Source: Trebouxia sp. TZW2008 (Eukaryota; Chlorophyta; Trebouxiophyceae; Trebouxiales; Trebouxiaceae). Taken from it: 64,000 nt of DNA. Numbering within the stretch: position 1 is the stretch's first letter; every line of letters begins with the position of its first letter. Below, one piece after another: positions 34,295 through 47,500 of this stretch. The position numbers were made by a program, and so were the translations under genes. Below the pieces are notes generated by a model, which was given only the letters and a program-made list of their open reading frames with translations, did not search any database and was not told the DNA's origin. The stretch lies in contig BDIU01000194.1 of NCBI GenBank assembly GCA_002118135.1, positions 124,001 through 188,000 on the forward strand, read 5' to 3'.

Positions 34295-37200
34295 TCATCG
34301 CTTTTTGGGCTTCACAGTCTGCTGCAATTTATGCTGCATGCCAACAATCGCACCCTTGATTTTTTGCAGATCAGCTGCCACCTCTGAAGTGGGACTTTTA
34401 CTAGTCATGTTGCTCCGTGATGACTGAGTGTTTGTACTGTAAGTCTCGTCACTGACTGACGACATGACATCAGGAGCGCGTTTGGCCAGATCTTTCAGCA
34501 GAGCGTCCAGCCTTTCATCATCCTGCACAAAATCATGCGCCGGCAGACTCAAAACAAAAGCTGCACAAGACTTCGTGCCAGCATCAAAGGCAACACTGGG
34601 CTACTATGTTTTCAAAAATCCTGCTTGGAACAAACACAAACGCATGATGCGCGAGAGACACGACTTTCATCTACAAAAAGAGAAGACAAATTCCTGACAC
34701 TTACAGCCAACAGCACAGGACATCACCTGCAGCCTGTCCATCAACCGCATCTGATGGAGTTTCCTGTCCACAGCGGCCAGCTGCTTTCGCAGGATCGTGA
34801 CATCACTCAGCCAGCCCTCTGCATCCAAGGCCCTCCGCACTTCCAGCTGCCTCACCTGCTCCTGAGTCTGCATTGCATTTACAATCTTTGCTAAATCGCA
34901 AGTTTGAAGGTCCTGCAGAACTCAAGACCCGCAAGGATCTGTGAGTTGAGAATCCAGTCATCAATGCTACTGCTGGAAATAATGACCATCATTTCACAAT
35001 GCAGGAGTAGGCTGTGACCATGCTTGATCTTCATACAAGTGCCAGAAACAGGCTTGCACAGAAGCAAGGTCAGATCTGCAGGCATGCCAATCTTGCACAG
35101 GGTTGCATGAAGCATGCGCAGCCCTGTTTTGCATGTCACAAAGCCCCAAAGAAGCTTGGTGCAGTTGCCGCTGCATTTGCAAGTATATCTTTTTGCATGT
35201 TCACAATTGCACTTGAAGCATGCCACCACATACACATACATAGTAAACAAAAGAGTGCATGCTAGTCAGGCTCAAAGGCCTTGCTAGAAAGCATGCCATC
35301 ACAGGCACGACAGTGCGGACATACTGATCATGTCCTCATGGGTTTTACAAGGACATGAGGGAAAGACCTTGGAGAGCTTAGCAGAAAGGTCACTATTCTG
35401 GTGCTCCAGCTGGGACTTGACAGCGTCATGTACGCTCTGCAATCCGGCGTACTCCTCATCGCGCTTCTTCAGCTGAGACCTGCAGCATTTGCTGAATTTT
35501 GAACTACAGATAGTAGTGCTATACTGCATGTATTGTATCTTGACAGCATGCTGCAGGGCTGACATTTCTTTGTGCGTGAGTTGACTCGGCTTGCTAGCAG
35601 AGTATGGGCAAGGGTTGATACAAAAGCCAGCACTAGACTGGTAATGCCAGTTTTGATGGATGAGGAGAGTGTGTAACTTGCTAACGCATGCTGCCACGAA
35701 GCTAAAAGTGCGCGCTGCCTGTGAGGGTTCACTACATATGGAGCATGGTTTTTTGTTTTGTCTTACAAACTTGCACTGTTGAAGCATTGCCCATCAATGC
35801 ACATCAAACTGACAGCACAGGTGACACACGAGCAAGACTGTTAGGTGTGCTGCACCTGAAGTTGGTGCAGTAGCCCTCCATCTTGTCCTGAGAGCTGTCC
35901 TTGGCTTCTTGCAGCTGCTGTGTGGCTGTGTGCTGTAGCTCCTGCAAGCGAGTTTGTGAGTCTTGCTGGTGCTGCTGCAGGTCTGCACTGGCATGCGCTG
36001 CCTTGCCTTCTGCTTCTTGCTTGTCCCTCTTAGCTGCACAGCACCAGACACGTCGTTAGCAAGAAGATAAGAGAACGGTATATGCCATCAAGCGAGCTCA
36101 TGATTGGAGCAGCCTCGGCTCGTTGTTGCCTGGCCGTGTTCTGTAGCTCCTGCAAGCGCGCCTGTGACTCTCACTGATGCTGCTGCAGGTCTGCGCTGCC
36201 ATGCCTTCTGATTCTTGCATGTCCCTCTTGGCTGCACAGAAAAACAGCTACAATCAAAAACAACAAAACAGCAAGTCTCTGCTATGGCCTCTACATCCTC
36301 CAATGCAATTTTGGGAGATTCAAAGGTAATCTGAAACTAGAAATTGCAAAAATGTGCATGTGCACCTAGTATGTAGTCCTTGGTGGTGCGCTGCAGGGCG
36401 AGCTCTGTCTGCTTGAGGCGCTGCGTCAGCTCATCAACCTTCTGCTGGTACACTGCTCGATGAGCTTCCTCATCGCCAGCCCTGATGCGCCTATCCTCCA
36501 GCAGTGCAGCTATGCGCTCACTGTTGAACTGCGCCTGCAATCCACATATCTATCTAGGCGCTGACCATTCAGCGCTCATCATTACTTGCAAGTGCTATCA
36601 GAATTCAAGTGCTATATGTGTTTGCGGACCTCGCGACATGTTCAGGTGACTGCTGAAAAAAGCAGCATGTTCTGAAGGTATCATTCAAAGCCACACCTTT
36701 AAGCAGCCCCTTGCTGCAGATGAAAATAGCATTTTGACGCAAAATCTGCATGATCAGGTTGCAGTTGTTTGCATGTGGCGCCTCTATGCAGACATACCGA
36801 GCAGAGACATTGTGACGGACATGTAAAGCAAACAGGCCTCTGCAGCAAGACCTTGTGTGGCTGTAGAGCTAGCAACATGCAGCAAAAGATAATGCATACG
36901 CATATCACCAAACAATCTACCTGCTCATTCAGCTGTGCTTGCAGAGACTCAATCTTGAGCATCAGATTGTCAGCATTTGCTGCTGGCAGGTACACAGTCC
37001 GCATGACTCGCTCTGAGGCATCTGGCTGATTGGCCCTCCTGGCATTATTCTCTTGCCCCTGTCTGGGGTACACAGTCACAGTGCTTGGCTTGCCGTCTCG
37101 ACTGTACGTGATTTCCTGCTCCAGAGGCCCATGCATTGCCAGCAGATGCCTGATACGCTTCCTGTCTTCCACCTCTTGCAGTCTGAGCTCATCGTTCTCA

Positions 37201-37303
37201 GACTGCAGCTTGAGCAGCCTGTCTCGTTCCTCAAACAAGAAGGTGTGTGCGTCACTCAGTGCCTGCATGGCACGTCCAGGCATGGACACTGCTGAATTCA
37301 AGT

Positions 37304-37349
<46 letters not shown>

Positions 37350-37912
37350 TGCTGCTGTTGCTGCTGCTGCTTGCATTCACATAGCTCTTCTGCTATGACT
37401 GCTGTCATTTCAACAGCAGATCCTTCTGCCAAGGCGAATGTCAAGTCTATGTTGTCAGCTGGTGCCATGCACATTCTGGCTGGGCATGTCACATGATACC
37501 TTTCTCATGCAGATGATCTTTGCACAGTATGCTCACGCAGCCTTGATGTGAAGCACAAAGAAAGTTGATGCCTTGCCTTTTGCAATTCTCTCACTTCTTC
37601 AGCTCGCCTTTTGTTTTCCCACTCCAGTTTGTGCTGCTCAGACTTTTGTGCCGCGCAAGTGTTGACCCTGTCCAACAGGCTCTGCCGTTCTACCTCAAAC
37701 TCGTCTGTGGCAAGCAAATAAGTGCAAGTTGATGGCTCAAGATGCTCAAAAAAAGGGCTGCGCCCTGTGCTTGAGCTGAGCCTGCTTGCCTCTGCTCGGC
37801 CCGTACCTGTACGTTGTTGGTAGTACGCTAGGAGGTCAGAAGCGCTTCGAGATGCTTCCTGCATGCCTTTTGGCTGAGCAGGGTCACGTTTGGGCTTTAC
37901 TGTAGCTGCCAT
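34295..37912 (-). CDS. CCDC77: CCDC77 homologue, centriolar/ciliary coiled-coil protein, 8 exons, 467 aa
   Basis: CCDC77 is a coiled-coil protein linked to centrosomes and cilia; its mechanism is poorly known. Exons, 5' to 3' on the minus strand: 37912-37807, 37704-37577, 37262-36921, 36534-36366, 36033-35856, 35479-35368, 34867-34727, 34522-34295 (1404 nt, in phase). Family signatures in order: LLAYYQQR, FLFEERDRLLKLQSENDELRL, EDRKRIRHLLA, VTVYP, IESLQAQLNEQ, IAALLEDRRI, LQRTTKDYI and VRRALDAEGW...VTILRKQL. Length is close to human CCDC77 (about 488 aa). Splicing out 37806-37705 gives a smooth helix (YYQQRTDEFEVERQ). The second intron has a GC donor (GCAAGG). A relic of exon 5 lies in the fourth intron. 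Confidence 0.9.
36095..36236 (-). pseudogene. Frame-shifted tandem copy of CCDC77 exon 5
   Basis: On the minus strand, TGTGCAG|CCAAGAGGGACATGCAAG, then GAAGGCATGGCAGCGCAG and CTTGCAGGAGCTACAGAACAC, match exon 5 about 200 bp downstream. The copy lacks ten bases inside (GCAGCGCA..GACC), which shifts the frame, and has no donor. Confidence 0.85.
37306..37371. repeat. GCT/CAG trinucleotide repeat, about 22 units
   Basis: A near-perfect run of GCTGCT with a few GTT interruptions lies in CCDC77 intron 2. On the gene strand it is (CAG)n, ending about 45 bases before the real acceptor at 37263. It creates false poly-Ala, poly-Gln and poly-Leu frames. Confidence 0.95.
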
Positions 37913-38503
37913 CGTCGCACTGATCACTAGGTACACAAAAACGTAGCACTTCAATGTCAAGCGCTTGCAGGCGTTGAGCTAGCACAGCGACGCCTTTCTG
38001 AAACTCTGGTCATTGACGCTGTCGAGAGCTGCTCTGTTGCTCATGTTTGCATATAGCGGAACTTAATTGCTGCTGGTCAAGCTTGACAACAAAGATGAGG
38101 GAATATAACGCGAGCTTGCCATGCACTGAACTTTGTGACATGCCATCAGCGACTCCACAACTAAGTCTACATTTTGCGTGTTTCAAAAGTTCTGCTCAGG
38201 ACTCACTGTTTGTTGGACAGATGTAGCATCAGCATGAAGTGCGTGCTGAGAATCATTAGTGGACTATCATCCATGGACCTGGATGAATCCTGGCCAGTTT
38301 GCCCAATAATGTTGATTTTTTGCTAGAAGCATGTGCTATCCAAGCTCATGTCCTTTGAATGCTGCATCGAACCAGGGTAAGAATCATCATTTTAATGCAG
38401 CATGATGCAGCCCGGCATCATATTGCTGATCAGACACTTCACAGTGTCACTCCCTTGTAGCTACTTCTTTAAGCTATCCAGGGCACTTGGCGTCTAGCAT
38501 TAA
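37913..38503. other. Intergenic region between ASCC3 and CCDC77
   Basis: No exon seen. It must hold the 3' UTR of ASCC3 and the promoter of CCDC77, both on the minus strand. Confidence 0.5.
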
Positions 38504-41500
38504 TCAGCCATCTCGCCGCCTGCGTGCATTGGGCCTTTGCTGCTTGGCTTCAGCACTTGCTTCATTTTGTGCTGTGTGACCTTGTGAGTCATCACCAAGG
38601 CTGATCTGATTTATGCCTTTTGCCACAGCATCAGTGCCGTCATCATGCCTCTCGGTATTTTGCTTACGCTCAAGCGGCTGATCTACAGCGTGTGCTTGGT
38701 GTTGCAAGGCTTGCTGGCCACGCTGCTGCTGATGAACCTTGGCTTTGTCACCAGCATGTCTGTTGTGTGTACTCTGTTGCTTGGCAGCATTCTGTACTAC
38801 TGGCACAAAGTACTGCTGATCCAGGCCAAGATAGGAATCTGACATGAAGAAGAGTGTCACCCCGTCCATCTGTTTGCCTGCTCCATTGCTGACTGGAAAG
38901 GTGAGACGAGCTGATGAGTGCTCAGCAAACGAGATGCGCTTGAGTGCTAACAGCTCATGGGTGGTGACATCTCCCAGCACTAGCCACCATCCCTCTTCTT
39001 TCACCTGACAAAATCAAGAAGCTCGTCAACACAACAGTGATCATCAGAACACCTCGGGTGATCTGTTTTGCATGACTCAACCTTTGTATGACTGAAATTG
39101 AATGTAAGGAAATCAATGGCTTGCATGGCTTCTGCATGCATGACCAAGTCGTCTGACTAAATTTCTGTCTAGTGAGCACAATGATTTGCATGGCTTCTGC
39201 ATCGTGCAACAGCTGCTGGAATGATCACCTCTGTTTGAAAGAGTCAGCACCTTCACTTTCATTTGCATTTGCACATGCTGGCAACAGCACTCAAAGACAG
39301 CACAGATGCTTCAACAAATCAACTCAAGTTGCCCATGCTGGCAACAAATTTAGAACACAGCACATCCTTTGACAGCTCAAAAGATCATAGTGAGCACGCT
39401 GCCAGCAGCATCTGTCACGCTGCCAGCAGCATTTGTCGCTCATGATCTGATCGTCAGCTCAGCTGACCTTGGGGAAACGAGGGGCATAGACTCTAGCTAG
39501 GCCTGAACCAGCCTTCTTGCCAGCCACTCGAGTCAGCTGCACATCCAGCTGGTACTCCTGAGCGGCAGGGCTGCCTTCATTGGATCCGTTGCTCTTGGCC
39601 TGTACCAGCTTTGGGTGCTTCCATGCTATGTTTACCACAGGCAACCGCTCCAAGACCTGGAGACAAAGAAACAAGCTCAATCAACAGCATTGCAACAGCA
39701 TGCAAGCCTTTGTAAATGCCTTGAATGGATCCGTTGCTCTTTGCTTGAACCAGCTTTGGGCGCTTTCATGCCACGTTTACCACATTACTCCAAGACCTGC
39801 AGACAACCCATCAGAAGCAGTGCAACAGTGCCTGTGTGCCATATCTTGCACTGGCAGTGTGTTTGTGACTGCAAGCAGGCTATCACAAGCGCCAATGCAT
39901 GTTGGCTACTCACAGAGGGACTCTGAGGTCTATCTGGAAGTTGCCCAATGGCATAAACTTCCTCTGTTTTTAGAGTTCTGTTGCCCCGTAGCGAGTGACA
40001 ACTGATCTGCATGATCTCAGTTTCATCTTGGCTGCTGCCCGCACTGCAGTGGGTGTAGATCTCAGGCTTGCAGCGTTTCCAGATGCAGCACTGCACAGCT
40101 GGGGTACTGCCTGGAAGCCATTGGCAGCCAGCTGAGTACAGAACATGTGCTTCAGAACCAAGCAGCCATAACATTCATCAAGAGGGTAGTCAGTAACAAC
40201 CGACCTGCATGATCTCACTTGCGTCTGGACCGCTGCCCAGCATTGAGGTGAGCGAGCTTCTCAGGTGTTCCCAGATGCGCTCACTGGCGAGCATTTCAAT
40301 GATGATGTTGCCCAGTAGGTATTAGACACTGACCTGCATGACCTCACTTGCATCTCGGCCGCTACCCAGCACTGAGGTAAATGTGCTCCTCAGGCTTGCA
40401 GCATTCTCAGATGCAGCTCACCATCAAGCATGTCGCTGGTGACGATGATGACTACCAGTAAGCAGTAACAACTGACCTGAATAACCTCACTTGCATATTG
40501 GCTGCTGCCCAGCACTGAAGTGAGTGCGCCCCTTAGGCTTGCAGTATGCCCAAACGCCCCTCACTAGAAAACATGCCAAGAATATTGATGATGATGATGA
40601 TGCTGTTGCTGCTGCCGATGATGATGCAGTAAGCACTGGCAACTGACCTGCATGACCTCACTTGCATCTCGGCTGGTACCCAGCACTGGAGTGAGTGTGC
40701 TGCTCAGGCTTGCAGGATTTCCAGAGGCCGCACTGCACAGCTGGGGCATTGCCTGGAAGCCCTTGGCAGCCAGCTGGGAAATGCTCTCAGGGGTCATGTT
40801 GGGCAGCATCATCATACTGGATTCATCACCCCAACACCCCTGCAGTGCCAACAACGTCAATGCACACCTTCCCAAGCTGTGTCTACCCACAGACACTCCC
40901 ATTATGACAAATAACAGCTGTATGTTTCCCATTCTTGTTGCTCGACATATCTGTACGACCATGTTGGTCGCTGCAAGCTTACTTTGCCAAGACATAGCTG
41001 AGACTGTTGGCGTCAAGCAGGGGTAACTTTTGTAGCTCTGGAAGGCTTTGGCAATGACAGCATAACCTGTTTGCTGATCACCAGGCAGTAGATCTCAGCA
41101 CTACTTGACTTGCAGATGCAGCAGGGACTTGCATCAGCAGATGTTGATGCGTCATGGTGACCTGCTGGGTCCAGCCCCTGATGAGTTTGCAGGTCAAGCA
41201 GTGTTGAGATGCATTGCCTGCTGACTAGCAAACACACACACACTTTGTGGTGAAATTCACCTGCAGACCGTTGCCAAAGAAACGGGCTGCACTGAGCAGT
41301 TGGAAAAGTCAGAAATCTTGCGCCAATGCACTTGAAATGTCAGATATCTTGCGCCAATGCACCTGAGAAGCCGAATTCATCTTGAGCTGATGCACTGATT
41401 GCTACTGCAGAATTCTGTTGCCAGCTTCTGCAAACAACTGCATGAGCATGTGAAGTTGCTTTGCCAGACACAGCAGAGCAAAATATACATAATCCATCAT

Positions 41501-44500
41501 TCAGACTGAACAGGACTCTGTTGCTGCCATAATGACAGCTGTCATTGCAGGAGACAGGAAACCAATAAGCAGGTGCTGCTCAAAAGCAGTAGCAGCAGAG
41601 CAGAGCCTGACAGCCAACAGACAGGGGCTTAGAGCACTCCTGGCTCTCCCAGACATCCCCAATAGGCTATCAATTCTGTATGCTTTTTTTTTCATGCACA
41701 AACTGCCATAGAAGGTCATGTCATGATGCCTCAATGCATAAACCGTTCTTTTTGTGTGCAAGGGCTTTGACCTGCATGAGACTCTATTCAAGCGGTCATG
41801 GCAACCATTAATGCATCAATTCATGCGCTCATTGGACAAATTTGGCCGTCACCTGCATTAGGCTGTGCACAAGCGTCACGGTGACTGTCAGTGCATTCAT
41901 TCTGTGTCCTGTTCTTTCCATGAACAAACTGCATTTTCAGCCGCGTGAGATTCTGCAGCAGGGTAGATAGAATACCGTGATGGTCAGGGTCATACTGATC
42001 ATTAGTTCATCCTGTTCACTCCTCTTTCAATGCAGCAAAACAAGGTCAATGCACAAAACAAATGGTCACCTGCATCAGGCTCTGCACCAGGGTCATGGTC
42101 ACTAGCGCAGTGTCCAGCCAGCCGGCGTCTGCTGCCACGTCTGTCATGGCTTGCAGGATACGCAGACTCTGGTCCAGCACACTCTTGGTGTCTGTTACGT
42201 AGTCACTGATGGGCGCTGGCAGCCGACTCATGTGTGCCTGCGATGCGCAATCACTGCGTTGCCCTTCCATACATTACCAAGCCCATGATCATAAGACGCG
42301 TGACTTTTGGTCTTGCCATGTGTGCTAAATGAATGGAAACAGCAGCTGATGCTCCTGAAGCAGGGCACTCTTATTTGTGTGGTGGCTATGACTTCATGCC
42401 TGGGGATTAGGTGAGCAATGCCCTGGCACTCCAGACAAATGGATGCAGAAAGTCAGCTGCAAGAAGCTGGCGTCAAGTCAAGCGTGAGCTGCATGCTTGC
42501 TGCAAGACGGCCAGACTGCCGCACAGCACGTCATATGCACTGAGCGCAAAGCAATCAGGGGCATCACAATACAGGGGCTGAGCTGACTGACCTGTAGCAG
42601 GAGGTTGGCTTTGGTGTGGGGGTCATCTGCAGTCCTGGCGTCTGTGGCCCACCGCACCTCCCCTGCAAGAGTTGTATTGATCTTGTCCTCATTATGACGA
42701 ACTGGTAGCTCATCATACTCTGCTACTCCACACAGCACATGTAGCACCTGCAACCACTCAAATCAAGAATTGCTGACTAGATTGAGATGTTTGATAAGAC
42801 TGCACCGACATCGATGTTGTCCTCACGCACTGGCAGCTCGTCATACTCTGCCATGCCACAAGGCACATGCAACACCTGCACCATCAAGCTTGTCATTATG
42901 TTGCATTGGCAGCTATGCTATGCCAGTTTGCAAAGCACATGCAGCACCTGCATCATAAGGCTTTTAAAAGTACGCACTGGTGTTGATCTGGTCCTCAACG
43001 TGTCACACGGTCAGCTCACTGACTTTCAAGCTATGGCAGAGGGACTGCATCATCTTGGCATTACTGTGATGCACTGGCAGCTCATCGTACTCTGCCACCC
43101 CACACGTTACATGTAGCACCTGCACCATCAAGCCTGTCACTGAGTTGCATCGGCAGCTGTGCTCTACCACCCCACGCAGCATATGCAGAAAGTGCGTCAT
43201 TGAGAATTTTCCTAGGTGCTGCTCCAATGTCGACCTTGTTCTCACTGTGCTTTGCCATCATCAGTTCATCATGATCTGCCACCCCACAAAGGCGGTGCAG
43301 CACCTGCACACTCAGAGTTGTACTACTGAAAGCAATGGTGGTGATCCTATTCCTAGTGTGCTGCACTGGCAGGTCATTAAGCTCTGCCACCCCACACAGC
43401 ACATGTAGCACCTGCAATCACGCAGGCTGGAGGCTTTTGCTCAGTGCTCTCCTGCTGAGCAAAACAGTACGCTGCACTGGCAGCTGATCATATTCTGATA
43501 CTCCATGCAGCAGCTGCAGCACCCGCACGCTTCAGCTTTATACTACATGCTGTATCATTGAGCATTTTACTAAGTCGCGCTGGCAGCCCATTGTGCTCTG
43601 TCGCCCCAGACAGCACACGCAGCACCTGCACACTCAAGTTTTGACCATACACTGCACTGACTATACAATGTGCTCAAGCGGGGATTGCATATTGATGACC
43701 AGAGGTACGGTTGTGTATTTGCAACCACCCATTTTTGGAGCACCCATTCAGCAAACGATGCAGATTGTGTTACTTGGACGTGTCATCAGACAGCATATGC
43801 AGCAGCACCTGGGCTGGTCAGGCAACAGCCTGGGTAACAATCAAGAGACTTGATCCATGCCCTATGCTTGATGCTCAGCATACTTCCAGGACTTGATGAT
43901 TGACATTAATATTAAGGAAACATTGAAAAATGCTTTTCCAACCAAATTGCAATCACTGAGTGTCGAAACAAGCATGCGATGAAGATGCAGTGCGCCTACT
44001 ATTGCCTCAAAACCTCACGCAAAGAAGCACTTTCTGGAGAGGATGCCATTTCAGCTCAGCTCAGATGCAATCCTCTGCAACTGTGCCTCTCAGCTAATGG
44101 CAGAACAAAGCGGCCCTGCAGTGATGCTTGTGCAAGCACTCAGCGATTATATGCTGATGTCAGCTGCAAAAGTGCTTGCTTGAGACCGACAGGGCCCGAC
44201 AGGGACAGCTTCAAATGCCATAGATTTGCAGGAAAGTACTGATGTGCATGCAGGGCGCCTTATGGGAGATTCATGCAATGCCTGAGGGTCAAGCAAAGTT
44301 GCTGAAAGACACTTCTCAAAAGACATCAGTGTGATAAGCAATATGACTGTACAGGCAGAGCGCATGCCTTGGGGACATGTCATATTTGAGGGACAAACAC
44401 AGGCAAAAAGACAGTACTGGTTAGGGAAGGGACACTTGCATGCCATGCCTGAACCAACAGCTGCTGACTTGCAGTCTGGGTTGACTGCAGTCATTCACAT

Positions 44501-47500
44501 CCGCCAACAACGGGGTCTTCTGCCAATTGTGCAAAACATGCGCACCATCACAAGTGATGGTAAGCAGGGGTTACACAGCTGGCCGAAGGCCATCCAGTTG
44601 CCAGATGCTGACTTTCTTGCAGATAATGTCTCAGCTGCTGTTTCAGGTGCTGTTACGATTGCTGCTCGAGACGCTGCAGCTTCAGTCATCTCTACATCAG
44701 CTGCTTCACCAATAGCAATTTCCCTGATGCTGTCTCAGCTGCTGGTGCAGATGCTGTTTTGATCAAATCCACATGTTTTGCAGTGCCAGTCATCTTGACA
44801 CCAACAGCTGCCACCCCAGCAAACAAAGCAGCTGCAACACAATCTGGAAAGACTGTGAAAAGGACATTGGTGTGCAAACAGAGTATGTGTTTGAGGTTTG
44901 TCCATGCTTCAGGGTCAAGCAAAGTGGCCAAAAGACAGTGGAAATACGGGTCAAACAAAGTCGGCAAAAGACAGAGTCTTGAGTACATTACTGTGCATAA
45001 GGCCATTTACATACTGGCAGGCACGTGTCTGAATCCAGGCCATGCTTGACAATAAGCTGGCCATCACTCACGACAAGCTGTTAATTCATCAGCTGTTTAT
45101 TGTGTGCTGAACTGCCTGTGACCATTCTCATGTGCCAATAACAGGACCTTCTGGCACTTGTCTGACCTATGCTAGCCGCAACTCACAACAAGCTGTTGAT
45201 GTGCATCAGCTGTCTGCTGTGTGCTGGACTGACTGCAGTTACAGACACCTGCCGGAAATAGGGCCTTCTGCCAGCTCTGTAATACAAGATCACCGTTACT
45301 TGTGCTGGTGAGCATGCGTTGCACAGCTGGCAGAGGGCCATCCACTTAGCAGATGCTGATTTTCTTGCAGATGCTGTTTCAGCTGCTGTTCCAGGTGCTA
45401 TTCCAATTGCCTGTCTAGATCCAGCATCAATTATCTCTGCACCAGCTGCTTCATGAACAGCAATTTCCCAGATGCTGTCTCAGCTGCTATCGCAGATGCT
45501 GTTTCAATTAAATCCACAGGTTTTGCAGTGCCAGTCATCTCGAAACCAACAGCTGTCAACCCAACAAACACAGCAGATGCAGGTTATCGGGTTGGCAAAC
45601 ATTCAACTCAGTGGACTGTCTGAACACTGGACAGTCTGAAAGTGCGTGGGTGTGCATGAAAGCCCATTGGTACCAAGGCAGGGTACCTGTTTGAGGTCCA
45701 TGCCGTGCTTGAGAGAGGTTGCAAAGAGGCCCATGGTCTGATGCTTCAGGTAGTAGAAGGAGCAAATCCTTCCCATGGTCAAGCTCTCTATCTCATCGTT
45801 CTCTCCAATGCTGATGCACCCATCCGCCTGCGCACCGAGAAGACAATCTCACAAGATGTCACTGAGCAGATAGTACATCTTTTTGATAAGTATGCCATCA
45901 TTGGGAGAGGTTGCAAGAGGCCCATGGTATGATGCTGCAGATAGTAGAAGGAGCAGGTGCGGCCCATGGTCTAGCTCTCAGTCTCATCATTCTCGCCAAT
46001 GCTGATGCAGCCATCCGCCTGCACCCCCAAAGGCAACCTAACATCTATTGGAAGCAATCAAACCAGCCCATCAACCTTGGGCGTGCTGTCAGCAAGACAG
46101 ACTCTTGCAGTATGGCAACACAGCATTGCAGGACTATTGTTAGAAGCGTCATTCTCTTTGCAACATTGACAACCTCAGCAGACAGGCTCCCCAATCAAGC
46201 ATTGCAGTCAAGCGCAGCATACCAAAACAGTAGTGCGGCACAGCATGAAAGCATGATATGGCAGCACAGTACAGCAGCACAGAGTGGCAAGGCTAATGAC
46301 AGGGTCCTGAAGGTCTTCTTCACAAGAGCAGACAGCTACTCATTCACGTCCGAAGCAGTGGTGGCCTCCAGCAAAGCAGGTAGACCAAGAACAGCATGAC
46401 AGCAAACCACTGCAGCTCAACCATGGTAGCATAGCATGGTAGCACAGCATGTTAGCATACCAGGAAGGTTTGTGAAAGTCCTCTTCACAAGCGCAGATAG
46501 ATACTCATTAATGTCCTCAGCAGTCGTGATTCCCAAACAGAGTTGAAAGTCAATACTTTGATCAAAGCGCAGCACAGCATGGCATAGCATGGCAGCCTTA
46601 CCAGCAAGGTTGTGAAGGTCCTCTCCACAAGAGCAGACAGGTACTCATTTACGTCCTCAGCAGTTGTGCCTTCCAGGTTGTAGTAGGAGGGGTTCTGCAG
46701 CAAGCGGCGGTACAGGAATGTCCACGTCATGTAATCCACTGCATCCTGCTTGCTGCCAATTGTGCCTGCCACAGCTTCTGCATTGAAGTGATCAGACACC
46801 TGCAAAGGCCACGCATCTGTCACAGCAAAGTTGATAGCAACTGTGTGGTTGGATGTGTCTTGCAATCTTTCTCCAATCCTGCAGATGTTTGCTATGATTG
46901 GTTGCAGCAGATCAAGAAGAGCAAAAACTGACAAATGTCAGCGCTAGAGTGGTGCTGTTGGGCCTGCCTGCTTCAAGTATCGCGTTGAAGTGGTCTGACA
47001 CCTTCAAACAACACAAGGATGAACGACAGCCCTGGAATGATGCTATTGATGCTGCCAACAGTGCGTGCCCAAACCTCTAGCAAACTTGGTGTGACATCTG
47101 ACCAAACTTGGCGAGCCTCATGAAACGCCCCTTCTGTATTAAGGTTGTGGTGAAGCTTGCCACTGTTGAGCGCGCAGCCTCACCTCATCAGCTTCAACCA
47201 TTCACCATATCATTGATGGCAAAGGGACAATCCATGTGCAAGAATGAGATTGCATGCTGCACACACGCCGTCAAAACAAGTAAGTTTTGCACATCATTGC
47301 AGGTGTTGCCATGATAGATCAGCTGCTCTTTGCAAGGTCAGCCACAGCTTCACAATGACAACAGCACTGGATACTTTATTTGCTGTCAACATGCTCCAAC
47401 TGTCACAGCAGAGATTGGCTGCTGACAAGATGCAGTATGAGAGAGACGTCTGCCAACACTCTTCTAATCAGCTGTGATTTGAGCGGCAACTGTCTGCATC

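Noticed and set aside
36699..37376. 225-aa minus-strand frame starting with poly-alanine
   Set aside because: It begins in the CAG repeat inside CCDC77 intron 2 and runs past the exon 3 donor. Only 37262-36921 is coding.
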